From: Frankia umida
GTDB taxonomy: Bacteria > Actinomycetota > Actinomycetes > Frankiales > Frankiaceae
Assembly (NCBI RefSeq): GCF_023242945.1
Contig: NZ_JALKFT010000001.1
Location: 434,001-498,000 of the forward strand
Reading direction: 5' to 3'
Length of the DNA stretch: 64,000 nt
Part shown: positions 1 to 8,727 of the stretch, piece after piece
How the letters are laid out: every line of letters begins with the position of its first letter
Position numbering within the stretch: position 1 is the first letter of the stretch
Translations under genes and position numbers: made by a program
Notes under the pieces: generated by a model
Seen by the model: only the letters and a program-made list of their open reading frames with translations
Database searches by the model: none
Told to the model about the DNA's origin: nothing

Positions 1-1
1 T

Positions 2-667
2 GAGGCGCTGCTGCTCGTCACCCCCAGGGAAAAGGGCCTGCTCGCCGCGATCGAGAGAGCTACCCGCCAGCCGCTCGCCGAGATGGAACTGCCCACCGCG
101 GAGGATGTGAACGCCCAGCGGGTCGCGAAGTTCCACGACGCGATCACCGCCGCGCTCGACGCGCCAGCCCACGCCGTCTTCAGGGACCTGGTCCTTGGCT
201 ACACCCACGAGCACGACGTTCCGCTCGCCGACATCGCCGCGGCGCTGGCCGTGATGACCCGCCAGGAACCGGGGGAGTTCCTCCTCCCGCCTGACACCGC
301 CCCGCCTGCCCGCGACAGGCCCGCTCGCGGCGCGGGCGGGCCGCGGCCGGTCTATGCCACCTACCGGATCGGGGTCGGGCATCGCCAGCGGGTCACCCCG
401 GGCCAGATCGTCGGGGCGCTCGCGAACGAGGGCGGCCTGGACCGGGCGGACTTCGGGCGGATCGACATCCGGGCCGACTACAGCCTCGTCGAACTTCCCA
501 CCGACCTGTCCAAGGACACCCAGCAGGCGTTGACCCGCACCCGCATCGCCGGCCAGCCCCTCAACCTGCGCGCCGAACGGCCAAGCCGGGAATCCGGTGC
601 GCGGCTCGGCGGCAGCCGCCGAGGAAAACCCGCCCCCTCCGCCCGCAGGACGCGCCGCCCCGTCTGA
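2..667 (+). CDS. DEAD-box RNA helicase, C-terminal part (partial at window start)
   Basis: The frame is open from base 2, so the gene enters from outside the window; only about 221 C-terminal residues are seen. The first residues (LLLVTPREKGLL) match the end of the second RecA-like helicase domain, where the protein resumes after motif VI. A middle segment with LADIAAALAVM is typical of the DeaD/CsdA linker. Residues encoded at about 350-575 match a DbpA-type RNA-binding domain (YRIGVGHRQRVTPGQIVGAL, then DIRADYSLVELP). The tail is basic (GSRRGKP, RRTRRP), as usual in these helicases. Role: ATP-dependent RNA unwinding in ribosome assembly, mRNA turnover or cold adaptation. The ATPase motifs lie outside the window, so the call rests on the tail alone. 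Confidence 0.88.
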   Translation, partial: EALLLVTPREKGLLAAIERATRQPLAEMELPTAEDVNAQRVAKFHDAITAALDAPAHAVFRDLVLGYTHEHDVPLADIAAALAVMTRQEPGEFLLPPDTAPPARDRPARGAGGPRPVYATYRIGVGHRQRVTPGQIVGALANEGGLDRADFGRIDIRADYSLVELPTDLSKDTQQALTRTRIAGQPLNLRAERPSRESGARLGGSRRGKPAPSARRTRRPV

Positions 668-933
668 CGTCACGCCGTAGACACCGTCAGAACATCAGAT
701 TCGCCGAATGTTCCGCACGTTAATTTTGAGATCTGTGAACCGGGTGCTCGGTCTCCATCGGCCAACAATCACGTTCCGCTGGCCACGACCACCCGGTCAT
801 CGTCGAGCTGCTTAAACAGGAACGATGATCCTGAAAGCTCGCTGACCGGTCCCGTCGGGCCGCGGCCAGCGTTGGCCGGGCCACTGTCCCGTTCGGAGGC
901 ACGTTCGGCTGAAGACCGGGAAACGGGGGTGCC

Positions 934-1251
934 TCACGCGTTGTCCGGGGCCCACCGCATCGACATGCGCGGATTCTCGATCCGCACGACTTCGAAACCA
1001 AGGCGGATGTAGAGAGCCTGTGCGGGATTGTTGACGAAGACGCTGAGCCGGACCGGAACGCCGCGCCGCTGAGCAGCCCGAAGGATGCCCCGTAGCAGAT
1101 GGCTGCCAATGCCACGACCTTGCGCGTCGGGGAGCAGCGCGATCTCCTCGACCACGGCAAATGGCAGATCGGCGAACTCCTTGTCAGCGGTTATGTGCTG
1201 TTCCGCATCATCCCACCCCGATGTCTGTTCGACGTATGCCTGCAGGGCGGC
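934..1251 (-). pseudogene. GNAT acetyltransferase remnant
   Basis: The C-terminal half of a GNAT N-acetyltransferase is readable: EIALLPDAQGRGIGSHLL is the acetyl-CoA binding motif A (R/Q-x-x-G-x-G/A), followed by VNNPAQALYIRLGFEVV, the usual motif B. The in-frame upstream part (to a stop at about 1252) gives only about 35 residues ending in a Trp-rich piece resembling the N-terminal region of such enzymes. A complete GNAT has about 150-170 residues, so the N-terminus and middle have been lost. A GTG at 1153-1155 could start a 73-residue peptide, but this could not fold as an acetyltransferase. Confidence 0.7.
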
Positions 1252-1300
1252 TCACCTCACCTCGAAGAAGAACTCTCGATCGCTGCTCAGAGCGGGCGTG

Positions 1301-2589
1301 TCAATCGCGAGCGGTGGCATGCTCGATGAGCGCGTCGGTGAGCTCAGGGCGACCGTTGCCGGCAAGCGCCTTCCAGGCCAGCGCGAGCAGCCGTTGGTCT
1401 CGATCGCTCACCGTCGCCGCGGGAATCGGCAGCACCGAGCCCGGATATCCCGCCGGATAGCCAAGCCCCGATGCCCCATCAAGCACGTCGATCAGCGGAA
1501 CGACGCTGTCAACACCGTAGCGTTCGACGAACCGGCGGTGGTAATCCGCCCACGCGGCTGGTCCCAGCGGCTCCCGACCCAGCCGCGTCAGGACGCCGGC
1601 GGCCACGGCCATGTCCGAAGCGACGGACATGGGCAGGTGCAGGTCGCAGTCGAGGACGAGGTCGACCGCCATGGGCGAGCGCTGCTGCGGGCTGACCCGG
1701 TCCATCACCGTGATCAGGTCCGCACGCGGACCCGCCTGGGCTCCCAGCTCCGGCGCTGCATTAAGTTCCCCGAGCCGGGCGTGGATCGCGGCCAACTCAT
1801 CCGCAAGCAGCCCGACCTCGGCCAGATCGCAGGCACCAGCTCGCTGAAGGGCCGCGACCAGGTGACCGAGCGGAGCGGTCTCCGTCATCGGTGCCCGAAG
1901 ACCGCTGGTCAGGAACTGCTCGGCGACCAACTGGCGCAGCATCGCCTCGATGCGCTCACGGCCGACGCCGGCGAACTCTTCGTCCAGCCGGTCAGCCAGT
2001 TCGGCGAACCGCCCTGGTCCTCTCGCGGTATCCATCACGAGCCGCACCGGTGGGGTCAGAGGGATCTCGACGTGGCCGTCGGCGCGAGGCACAACCAGCC
2101 GCCCAGCTCGTTCGACAGCCAGACTGTTGAACACGACCTCCATTCGCGCCAGGACCGGGCCCGCCTCCAGCCGGCTGACGATCTCATCCAGCCACGCGGC
2201 ATCGGCCCGAAGCGTCGACCGATGGCGATCACCGATGCGCACCGACGCCACCTGGCCGAACCGGGCCGGCGCGACACCCGCGAACAGCGCGAACGGCGTC
2301 GAGCGGCCCCGGAACGCACCAGGTACCGCACGACCGTCACCGCAGCAGCCCGCACCCGCCGGTCGGCGACGGGATGCCCGGCAACGATCTGCTCGACCCG
2401 CGCGGCCAACGCACCGCTGGCGAGCCCGACCGGCTCCCGGGCCTGCGGCCAGACCCTCGCCAACCAGCCCCGGCACGCTGCCGCGTCCTCCAACACCGGC
2501 CAGTCCGACACCACGCCATCCAGCGGGCGGGCCGCAGCGCGCAGCAACGCGGGACCCGCCGGCCGGTACAGCATCCCGCCCATCCGCAT
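1301..2589 (-). pseudogene. Lantibiotic dehydratase (LanB) N-terminal domain, frameshifted and truncated
   Basis: LanB dehydratases glutamylate and eliminate Ser/Thr of lanthipeptide precursors. Reading from the ATG at 2589 gives the N-terminal part (MLYRPAGPALLRAA ... RAAAVTVVRYLVR). Near 2305-2320 the frame changes, and the next frame continues with RSTPFALFAGVAP, the LanB signature RsTPFGlfaGv, then VERAGRLVVPRADG and RYGVDSVVPLIDVLDGASGL, all family landmarks. Translation stops at 1301, about 430 residues in, where the full glutamylation domain should continue for several hundred residues. The elimination domain, LanC and transporter are absent. It lies directly downstream of a precursor-like gene on the same strand, so this is the residue of a class I lanthipeptide cluster. 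A sequencing error could explain the frameshift but not the missing half. Confidence 0.75.
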
Positions 2590-2674
2590 GCTCCTTCCTG
2601 CAACCGCCACGATGGCCATGTGCCCTTCCACGCCGCGCCCCCAGGACCGTCGAGGCGGCACGGCGCTTACCTCG

Positions 2675-2836
2675 TTACGCGCTGACGCACGCCGACGGGC
2701 ACGTCGACGAGCAGCCATCCGAGGTGTCGCAGTCGTCGCTCGCCACGCAGCCGTCGTCATTGACGATGGTGATCGGCAGGTCGAACCAGTGGTCCTGTGT
2801 AACGCCCGACGGGCCGACCTCCTGCACGATGGACAT
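2675..2836 (-). CDS. Class I lanthipeptide precursor peptide (orphan)
   Basis: A 53-residue peptide starts at the ATG at 2834-2836, preceded by a strong Shine-Dalgarno (GAGAGGAGA, about 6 bases upstream). The acidic leader contains FDLPI at residues 18-22, resembling the FNLD-type box that LanB recognises. The last 24 residues hold five Cys (30, 36, 42, 46, 50) and eight Ser/Thr, the composition expected of a multi-ring lanthionine core; it ends CVSA. The broken LanB follows on the same strand about 85 bases downstream. With no functional dehydratase, cyclase or exporter in the window, maturation would need enzymes encoded elsewhere. The family assignment rests on composition, leader motif and neighbour. 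Confidence 0.68.
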   Translation of the reverse strand: MSIVQEVGPSGVTQDHWFDLPITIVNDDGCVASDDCDTSDGCSSTCPSACVSA

Positions 2837-2927
2837 CTACTTCTCCTCTCGTTCGTTGCCCCCGTTGCCGATCGCTCTCGGTGCGCGTCGTGTTCGGCGC
2901 CCAGCGGAGTGGAGACCGGGGTGACGC

Positions 2928-2958
2928 CAGGGCGGCGGCAAAGTTGCTGGTTAGCAAC
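2928..2958. repeat. Left terminal inverted repeat of the ISAs1-like element
   Basis: The outer bases CAGGGCGGCGGCAAAGTTGC align with the complement of the right end (CAGGGCTGCGGCAAGTTTGC) with a few mismatches, and the similarity continues inward for another 10 bases. Confidence 0.6.
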
Positions 2959-3850
2959 CGACTCTCTTGATCGTTTGGAGTGGTCGTTCTGGTCGGCGGG
3001 CGTGGTGGCGTAGCGCCTGGGCGATGGTGTTCGTGCCGGTGAGGTGCAGGATGGTGATCGCGAGGTTGCGGAGGCTGGCCATGACCTGGGGTGCGTTGCC
3101 GGTGCGGGCGCGGTGGTGGTCCTCGTCGTAGGTGACGTCGCGGACCCAGTGGAGCTGGTTCTCGATCGCCCAGTGTCCTTGGGCGAGTTCGGCGAGTAGG
3201 GCCGGGCTGGCCTGGTGGGAGGGCAGGCTCGTGACGGCGTGGATGGTCTCGCTGGTGACCTTGCCGTTGGTCAGCGACCGGCGGCGGCGGGTGATCCGGA
3301 CGGCCTGGACGGCGTGCGGGAAGTCGGTCCCGGTACGGATCTCGGTCGCCTTCACGGTCCGGCGTTCGGCGCGGCCGTGGCCGCGGCTGGTCGTTCTCGA
3401 CGTGGTGTGGACCTTCGTCCAGGGCAGGGCCGCGAGCTGGGCGTGCAGGGTCGGCCGGTTCGCCTTGACGACCATCAGGTAGTGGGCGTCGCGCTCGAGG
3501 AGCCAGGCGGCGGTGTCGTCCTGGGTGTGCGGCGCGTCGGCGGTGACCACCGTGTCGGTCAGGTCCAGTCCGGCCAGCAGGTCCTTGACCAGGGGGATCT
3601 CGTTGGTCTTCGCGTCGGCGGCCCACTCGGCGATCGCCGCGAACAAGCGCGCCCCGGCGGGCACCGCGCACGTCGCCAGCGTCAGCAGTACCGGCAGCCG
3701 ATGGCGGCGGCCCCGGCGTTTCCGTGGGTCGGCGACCAGCTCGAACACGGCGAACAGATCCGCCGGCGGCACCGGTCGGCCACCGGCTGGCACCGCGGTA
3801 GCCAGCTGATCCAGGACAGGGGCAGACGACGATAATGGTGCGGCGGGCAT
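2951..3850 (-). pseudogene. ISAs1-family DDE transposase with in-frame internal deletion
   Basis: The 299-residue frame begins with the ISAs1 N-terminal region (DPRKRRGRRHRLPVLLTLA, AAIAEWAADA) and then jumps at about residue 80 (near base 3610) to KTNEIPLVKDLLAGLDL, which normally lies about 90 residues further on. The lost part carries the first catalytic Asp (the DGK motif). The second Asp (VVTADAPHTQ) and the Glu segment (ENQLHWVRDVTYDED) remain. Family proteins have about 370-400 residues. The product keeps an open frame but should be unable to transpose by itself; it might still bind its ends. Confidence 0.8.
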
Positions 3851-3984
3851 GGCGCCTCGGGGATGATCAGGCTGGCGTAGGAACCTCCATGATCACCCGA
3901 GGGTCATGCCCGCTCTCCTTCGGGTCCCGCCCACCGGCACCAACCCGCCACCCGGAACCACCGGAAACCCTCAGCACGGCCCAC

Positions 3985-4017
3985 CAGTCGCTACCAAGCA
4001 AACTTGCCGCAGCCCTG
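3985..4017. repeat. Right terminal inverted repeat of the ISAs1-like element
   Basis: This segment ends in ACTTGCCGCAGCCCTG, the inverted counterpart of the left end at 2928-2958. It defines the outer boundary of the element near 4017. Confidence 0.6.
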
Positions 4018-4075
4018 GGTCCTGGTCCCGGTGTTGCCGCTGCTGGGAGATGGTTCCGAGGTCGCAGGGCCTTCC

Positions 4076-4115
4076 GGCGCGGGCCCGCGCCCAGAGATTT
4101 GCCCTGGACGCGGGC
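4076..4115 (-). terminator. Possible rho-independent-like hairpin after the sulfatase gene
   Basis: A perfect 16-base palindrome (GGCGCGGGCCCGCGCC, 4076-4091) overlaps a second possible stem (GCCCGCG at 4083-4089 with CGCGGGC at 4109-4115). It lies 18 bases or more beyond the sulfatase stop. There is no T-tract, as is common in actinobacteria. Confidence 0.35.
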
Positions 4116-4132
4116 GGCACGACCGGGCCGGG

Positions 4133-5704
4133 TCAGGTTCGGCAGGAGGCTCCGGCGCAGGTGGCGAGGACGTCGAGGCGGGCGTCGAGCTGGGCGACGA
4201 GCTGGGCGTTGGCGGCCACGCCTGCCGGCGTGGCGAGCAGGTTCGTCAGCTCGTAGGGATCGCTGGCCAGGTCGTAGAGCTCGCGTTCATGGACCTGCGG
4301 GTTCCGGTCGAGGTCGTACCAGCGGACGTAGAGGTACTGATCGGTCCGCAGGCCCGACCACGGCGGCAGGTCGAGATAGACGCCGGCGATGCCTTCGACC
4401 TGTTCCTGGATGACGCCGTCCTGGCCGTCGAGGCCGGGCCCGGCGTACTGTCCGAGCAGGTCGGACCGCCAAGAGGCGGGCTGCTCGCCGCGCAGCAGCG
4501 GCGTCATCGACTGGCCGTCGACGTCCGCCGGAACCGGCACCCCGGCGAGGTCGAGGAACGTCGGGGCGAGGTCGAGACCGGCCACCATGTGGGCGTCGGT
4601 CCCCGGCCGGACACCGGGCCCGCTGATCACCATCGGCACCCGCAGCGACTCCTCGTAGGGGGCCATCTTCTGGGTCAGCCGGTGGGAACCCAGGTTGTAG
4701 CCGTTGTCCGAGGTGAAGACCAGGTAGGTGTTGTCGAGCTCGCCGGTTTCACGCAGCGTGTCGACGATGCCGGCGACCATGTCGTCGAACGCGTACAACG
4801 ATCCCATCCGGTCCTGGTAATCGGGATCGTTGATCGCCGCGACCCGGGCTGACCGTTCACCGGCACTGGCTCGCAGCCACCACGGCTTGTCGGAGACGTC
4901 CGCCTCGTCGAAGTTCGGGGTGACCGGCGCGCTGGCGGTCGCGAACGGATGGTCGGTGTGCCGCGGCGCCGGCGGCAGCGGCAGGTGCGGGGCGGTGGGC
5001 GCGGCGTACAGGAAGAAGGGCACGTCGTCGCCGGCCGCCCGGCTGATGAAGTCGGTCGACTTCGCGGCCACCACGTCGGTGGAATAGTTCGCCGCGTCGT
5101 CCGACCCGCCGTACTGGACGATCTGGCCGTTCTCGTTCAGCGCGTAGTTGTAGCCGGTGTAGAAGTTGTTGTCGACGCTGCCGTACCACTCCGACCAGCC
5201 GGGCGGGATGTGCTCCGGTGCGTCCTCGATGCCGTTCATGTATTTGCCTACCAGCGCGGTGCGGTAGCCGCCGCCCTCGAGAGATGTGGCGACGGTGTGT
5301 TCTTCGTTGCCGTTGGCCGCGAAGGTCGCCCAGCCGCCGACGTCACCGCTGTTGGTGAGCACGCCGGTGTTGTGGCCGTATTTCCCGGTCAGCAGTGAGC
5401 CGCGGGCCGGGCAGCAGATCGGTGTCGGCGCGAAACCGTTCGAGAACGTCATGCCGGTGTCGCGGACCAGCGCCGCCGTCTGCGGCATCGCCTCCCAGTA
5501 CGGCGACGTCGTCGCGTCCAGGTCGTCGGCGAGGATCAGGACGATGTTCGGCCGCTCGCTCGCCGCGTCGGCGAACGTGGCGGCCGAGGCCGGGGACGGC
5601 GGGCCGGTCACGACGGCCACGGTGCCGGTCGCGAGTCCGAGCGCGCCGGCGACGGCGGCGGCACCGAGACGGACCCGCGGGCTGATCCGACGATGTCGGG
5701 GCAT
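4133..5704 (-). CDS. Secreted sulfatase (arylsulfatase / N-acetylglucosamine-6-sulfatase type)
   Basis: A 523-residue protein from the ATG at 5704, preceded by AGGAGG four bases upstream. Residues 1-42 form a basic then hydrophobic signal peptide ending PASAA, so it is exported. The mature part opens with RPNIVLILADDLD; the two Asp bind calcium. CCPAR at 97-101 is the C-x-P-x-R site where Cys97 would be oxidised to formylglycine. APHLPLPPAPRH, FTSDNGYNLGSH and the C-terminal RELYDLASDPYELTNL are sulfatase family landmarks. It hydrolyses sulfate esters, probably of polysaccharides or aryl compounds outside the cell. An anaerobic-type or FGE maturase must be supplied from elsewhere. It stands alone between the IS element and a two-component remnant. 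Confidence 0.9.
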   Translation of the reverse strand: MPRHRRISPRVRLGAAAVAGALGLATGTVAVVTGPPSPASAATFADAASERPNIVLILADDLDATTSPYWEAMPQTAALVRDTGMTFSNGFAPTPICCPARGSLLTGKYGHNTGVLTNSGDVGGWATFAANGNEEHTVATSLEGGGYRTALVGKYMNGIEDAPEHIPPGWSEWYGSVDNNFYTGYNYALNENGQIVQYGGSDDAANYSTDVVAAKSTDFISRAAGDDVPFFLYAAPTAPHLPLPPAPRHTDHPFATASAPVTPNFDEADVSDKPWWLRASAGERSARVAAINDPDYQDRMGSLYAFDDMVAGIVDTLRETGELDNTYLVFTSDNGYNLGSHRLTQKMAPYEESLRVPMVISGPGVRPGTDAHMVAGLDLAPTFLDLAGVPVPADVDGQSMTPLLRGEQPASWRSDLLGQYAGPGLDGQDGVIQEQVEGIAGVYLDLPPWSGLRTDQYLYVRWYDLDRNPQVHERELYDLASDPYELTNLLATPAGVAANAQLVAQLDARLDVLATCAGASCRT

Positions 5705-5970
5705 GGCGCCTCCTGGGAGGGTGGAGGCCGGCGGGACGCCGACCAGGCTGTGGGGGCCGCCGACGGAACGGTTCCGTCGCGGCGGTGCCAGCAGACCAGC
5801 CCCGCCTGCGAATCGGATGTGAGCCGGCGGCGAGAACCGTGTGACCGGGTCGCGCGGCATCCCTCGAACGAAGCTCACATGCCGCTCGGTTGGAATGGCG
5901 ATCCGTGGCCGCGCCGTCCGCCCTCAGCCGGAACGAGGCCACGGAGTTGGGCGAAGGCCGGCACGGAGGG

Positions 5971-6759
5971 GTGAGGGTGGGAGTGGACGGGAACGGGCAG
6001 GCGCCACGGCTGCTGGTGGTAGACGACGAGCCGAACATCGTCGACATGGTCCGGATGGCCCTGCGGTTCCACGGTTTCGAGGTCGCCACCGCCACCGCCA
6101 GCTGCGGCGCGGAGGCGACGTTCGCCGTCACCACCGACCGGCCCGACCTGCTGCTGCTCGACGTGATGCTGCCCGATGCCGACGGGTTCGACCTGTGCCG
6201 GCAGTGGCGGGCGCAGGGCCTCGACGTCTCGGAGATCGTCCGGGATGCCGTGGCGGACGCGGCGGCCGTCGAGCCGGACCGGCCGCTGGTCGCCGACGTA
6301 CCCGACGGATGCCGGACCGTCGGCGACCCCGACGCGCTGCGGCAGGTCCTCGGCAACCTGCTCGCCAACGTCCGCGCCCACACTCCGCCCGGCACCCCTG
6401 CCGAGGTCAGCCTGGCCCAGCTCGAAGTGGCTGAGGTCGAGGTGGCTCAGGACAGCGTCGGCGGCGGCCTCCGGGTCGAGATCCAGGTCCGTGACCGCGG
6501 CCCCGGGGTCGCCCCCGGCGAGCTGGACCGGATCTTCGACCGGTTCTTCCGCTCGTCCGCCGGCCGCTCCCGCCCTCACGGACAGGGCGGGGACCGCCGC
6601 ACACCGGTCGAGGCAACAACCGACACCGCTACACCGAATCGCCGTGCAGAAACGCCAGGGCGGGAAAATCTTGCGCCGGCATGTCCAGATCCGGGCCGCT
6701 GCTCCGACCGGGAGCTGGCGCCCACGACCGGGGCGCGTGACGGAAAGGAATCACTGTGA
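5971..6759 (+). pseudogene. Response regulator-histidine kinase deletion chimera
   Basis: From the GTG at 5971 (SD CGGAGGGG) the protein starts as an OmpR-type receiver domain (LLVVDDEPNIVDMV, LLLLDVMLPDADGFDL with the phosphoacceptor Asp). At about base 6215, after RQWRAQG, it passes without a frame break into the region after the His box of a sensor kinase (DVSEIVRDAVADA) and an ATPase domain with an N-box (QVLGNLLANVRAHTPPGT) and G1 box (DRGPGVAPGELDRIFDRFF). The G2 box is missing and the tail to 6759 is unrelated. An adjacent regulator/kinase pair has evidently been fused by a deletion that removed the DNA-binding domain, membrane segments and phosphorylated His. The downstream gene overlaps its last bases. 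Confidence 0.75.
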
Positions 6760-7118
6760 AATACATGATCATGATGTTCGGTGGACTAGGTACCTCCCTC
6801 GCGGATCGCAGCCCGGAGTGGATCGCCGAGATGCAGGCCACGATGATGCGGACGGACCGTGAACTGCGCGAGTCCGGCGAGGTCGTCGAGAGCCGGCACC
6901 TGACCGACCCGACCCAAGCCACGACTGTGCGGTTCACCGACGGCGCGCCGACGCCGACCGACGGCCCGTTCGCCGAGATCAAGGAGACTCTCGCCGGGTA
7001 CTGGGTCGTCGAGTGCGGTCGCGAGCGGGCGGTCGAGATCGCCTCGCAGGTCGTCGCAGTCACCGAACACCCGATGGAAGTCCGTCGAATCATGGACGAG
7101 CCTCCCCAGCAGATGTGA
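6756..7118 (+). CDS. YCII-related (DGPF) protein, partner of ECF42 sigma factor
   Basis: A 120-residue single-domain protein of the YCII/DGPF family starts at the GTG at 6756 with an AAGGA six bases upstream. It starts KYMIMMFG, carries TDGPFAEIKE (the DGPF motif) and a YWVVEC strand, and ends at about the usual family length. DGPF proteins accompany ECF42 sigma factors in actinobacteria, and the next gene is exactly such a factor, starting 11 bases after this stop. The biochemical role of DGPF proteins is unresolved; a regulatory or small-molecule role linked to the sigma factor is inferred from the conserved pairing. It overlaps the end of the upstream kinase remnant by four bases. Confidence 0.9.
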   Translation: MKYMIMMFGGLGTSLADRSPEWIAEMQATMMRTDRELRESGEVVESRHLTDPTQATTVRFTDGAPTPTDGPFAEIKETLAGYWVVECGRERAVEIASQVVAVTEHPMEVRRIMDEPPQQM

Positions 7119-7129
7119 GGCGAGCGATC

Positions 7130-8347
7130 GTGACCGAGCCGACCGAGGACCTGCTGCGCGACCTCGCGCCGCACGTCCTCGGCGCGCCCGTCCGCCGCCA
7201 CGGACAGTTCGACGCCTGCGAGGACGCGGTCCAGGAGGCGATGCTCGCCGCCACCCTGCAATGGCCCGTCGACGGCGTCCCGGACCGGCCCCGAGCATGG
7301 CTGACCACCGTCGCCACCCGGTCGCTCGTCGACCACTGGCGCAGCGACAGCGCCCGACGCCGCCGCGAAGCAACCGCCGCGCTCGACCCGACCCGCCAGC
7401 CGCCCGCAGCCGACCCCGACGACACGCTCGTCCTGCTGTTCCTGTGCTGCCACCCCGCCCTGTCGCAACCGTCACAGCTCGCACTCACCCTCCGCGCGGT
7501 CGGTGGCCTCAGCACCGCGCAGGTGGCCTCGGCGCTCCTCGTACCGGAGGCCACCATGGCCCGACGGATCAGCCGAGCCAAACGACGCATCCGCGACACG
7601 GGCGCCCAGCTCGAACTACCCACCTCCGCCGACCGGGCCAGCCGGCTCGCGGTGGTCCTGCGCGTGCTGTACCTGATCTTCAATGAGGGGTACACAGCCA
7701 CGTCGGGACCGGACCTGATCCGGGTGGACCTGACCGCCGAGGCGATCCGGCTCACCCGTCTGCTGTACCAACTGTTGCCCCACGAGGGCGAGGCCGCGGG
7801 GCTGCTGGCGCTGATGCTGCTCACTGACGCCCGCCGCGCGGGGCGAACCGACCGCGACGGCTCCCTCGTGCCCCTCGCCGACCAGCAGAGGGACCTGTGG
7901 GACCGAGCAGCGATCGCCGAAGGGCAGACGTTGCTCACCCGGACGCTGGGCGTCGGACCGGTCGGCCGGTACCAGGTCCAGGCCGCCGTCGCAGCCCTCC
8001 ACGACGAGGCCCCGACCGCCGCCGACACCGACTGGCCACAGGTCCTCGCCCTCTACGACGTGCTCGGACAGATCGCTCCCGGACCCCTTGCCACCCTCAG
8101 CCGCGCCGTCGCCGTCGCCATGGTCCACGGCCCGACCGCCGGCCTCGTCGAGCTCGGTACTCTCGACACCGACGACCGACTCGCCCACAGCCACCGCCTC
8201 GAAGCCGTCCGCGCGCATCTTCTGGAGCAGGCCGGCGACCCTGACGCCGCTCGAGAGTCCTACCTACGAGCCGCACAAATGACCGCCAGTCTGCCCGAAC
8301 AGCGCTACCTCACCCGCCGCGCCGCCCAGCTCCGTCCGCACCCGTAG
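7130..8347 (+). CDS. ECF42-group RNA polymerase sigma factor
   Basis: A 405-residue protein starts at the GTG at 7130. The sigma-2 region is at residues about 10-80 (DACEDAVQEAMLAA, PRAWLTTVATRSLVDHWR), and the sigma-4 helix-turn-helix at about 120-165 (GGLSTAQVASALLVPEATMARRISRAKRRI). Residues about 180-405 form the long DUF6596/TPR-like extension that defines ECF42 (LYLIFNEGYTAT, LLYQLLPHEGEAAGLLALMLL, QAAVAALHDEA, RSYLRAAQ-type repeats near the end). These factors lack a classic anti-sigma factor; the C-terminal extension and the neighbouring DGPF gene are thought to control activity. It probably forms an operon with the YCII gene. The gene looks complete and is typical in length. Confidence 0.92.
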   Translation: MTEPTEDLLRDLAPHVLGAPVRRHGQFDACEDAVQEAMLAATLQWPVDGVPDRPRAWLTTVATRSLVDHWRSDSARRRREATAALDPTRQPPAADPDDTLVLLFLCCHPALSQPSQLALTLRAVGGLSTAQVASALLVPEATMARRISRAKRRIRDTGAQLELPTSADRASRLAVVLRVLYLIFNEGYTATSGPDLIRVDLTAEAIRLTRLLYQLLPHEGEAAGLLALMLLTDARRAGRTDRDGSLVPLADQQRDLWDRAAIAEGQTLLTRTLGVGPVGRYQVQAAVAALHDEAPTAADTDWPQVLALYDVLGQIAPGPLATLSRAVAVAMVHGPTAGLVELGTLDTDDRLAHSHRLEAVRAHLLEQAGDPDAARESYLRAAQMTASLPEQRYLTRRAAQLRPHP

Positions 8348-8443
8348 CCGAGCCGGTCGTCTTCGTCGATGGTCGAAAGAGTGATCTACTGGTGCTCGTC
8401 GACCAGGTCCGCTGCGTCGCTGTGCGGGATCCGACCGGCCTCG

Positions 8444-8578
8444 TAAGGGCTTGACAAGGAGGTTCACGGCTTGTTTCGGAATGCCGTTTCTGGCGGGTGT
8501 CCTCTGGTCGTAGCCGGTCAGGTAGAGGACCTTGATCCCTGGTCGGATCTGGCGGATGCGGTCGGCGACCTCGACGCC
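8444..8578 (-). pseudogene. Receiver-domain fragment (C-terminal half)
   Basis: About 45 residues (GVEVADRIRQIRPGIKVLYL, TGYDQ, then VKPL with the conserved Lys) match the beta4-alpha4-beta5 part of a receiver domain like those on hybrid sensor kinases. There is no phosphoacceptor Asp and no intact flanking domain. Confidence 0.55.
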
Positions 8579-8727
8579 GGGTATTTCTGCCAGTGCAGGA
8601 CGTCCTCGGCGCGGGACCGGTGGAGCAGGTCTTGCTCCCGCGCACCCACGTTGGCCCGATCTGGAGACGTTCCGGTCGATCGAGCTGGCGTCCTGCCCGC
8701 CTGAGAGACGGACGTGGGAATCTTCGC

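Larger units (their letters stand above)
2928..4017. mobile_element. ISAs1-family element, internally deleted
   Basis: Imperfect terminal inverted repeats of about 30 bases bound a segment of roughly 1.09 kb containing an ISAs1-like transposase with a missing internal block. Intact ISAs1 elements are usually about 1.2-1.4 kb, so the size fits a loss of about 250-300 bases. I see no convincing target duplication in the immediate flanks. It sits just upstream of the lanthipeptide precursor. Confidence 0.65.

Noticed and set aside
1085..3013. A 642-codon open frame on the plus strand.
   Set aside because: It is antisense to the LanB remnant and lanthipeptide precursor, has Arg/Pro/Ala-rich composition typical of a GC-rich shadow and no domain.
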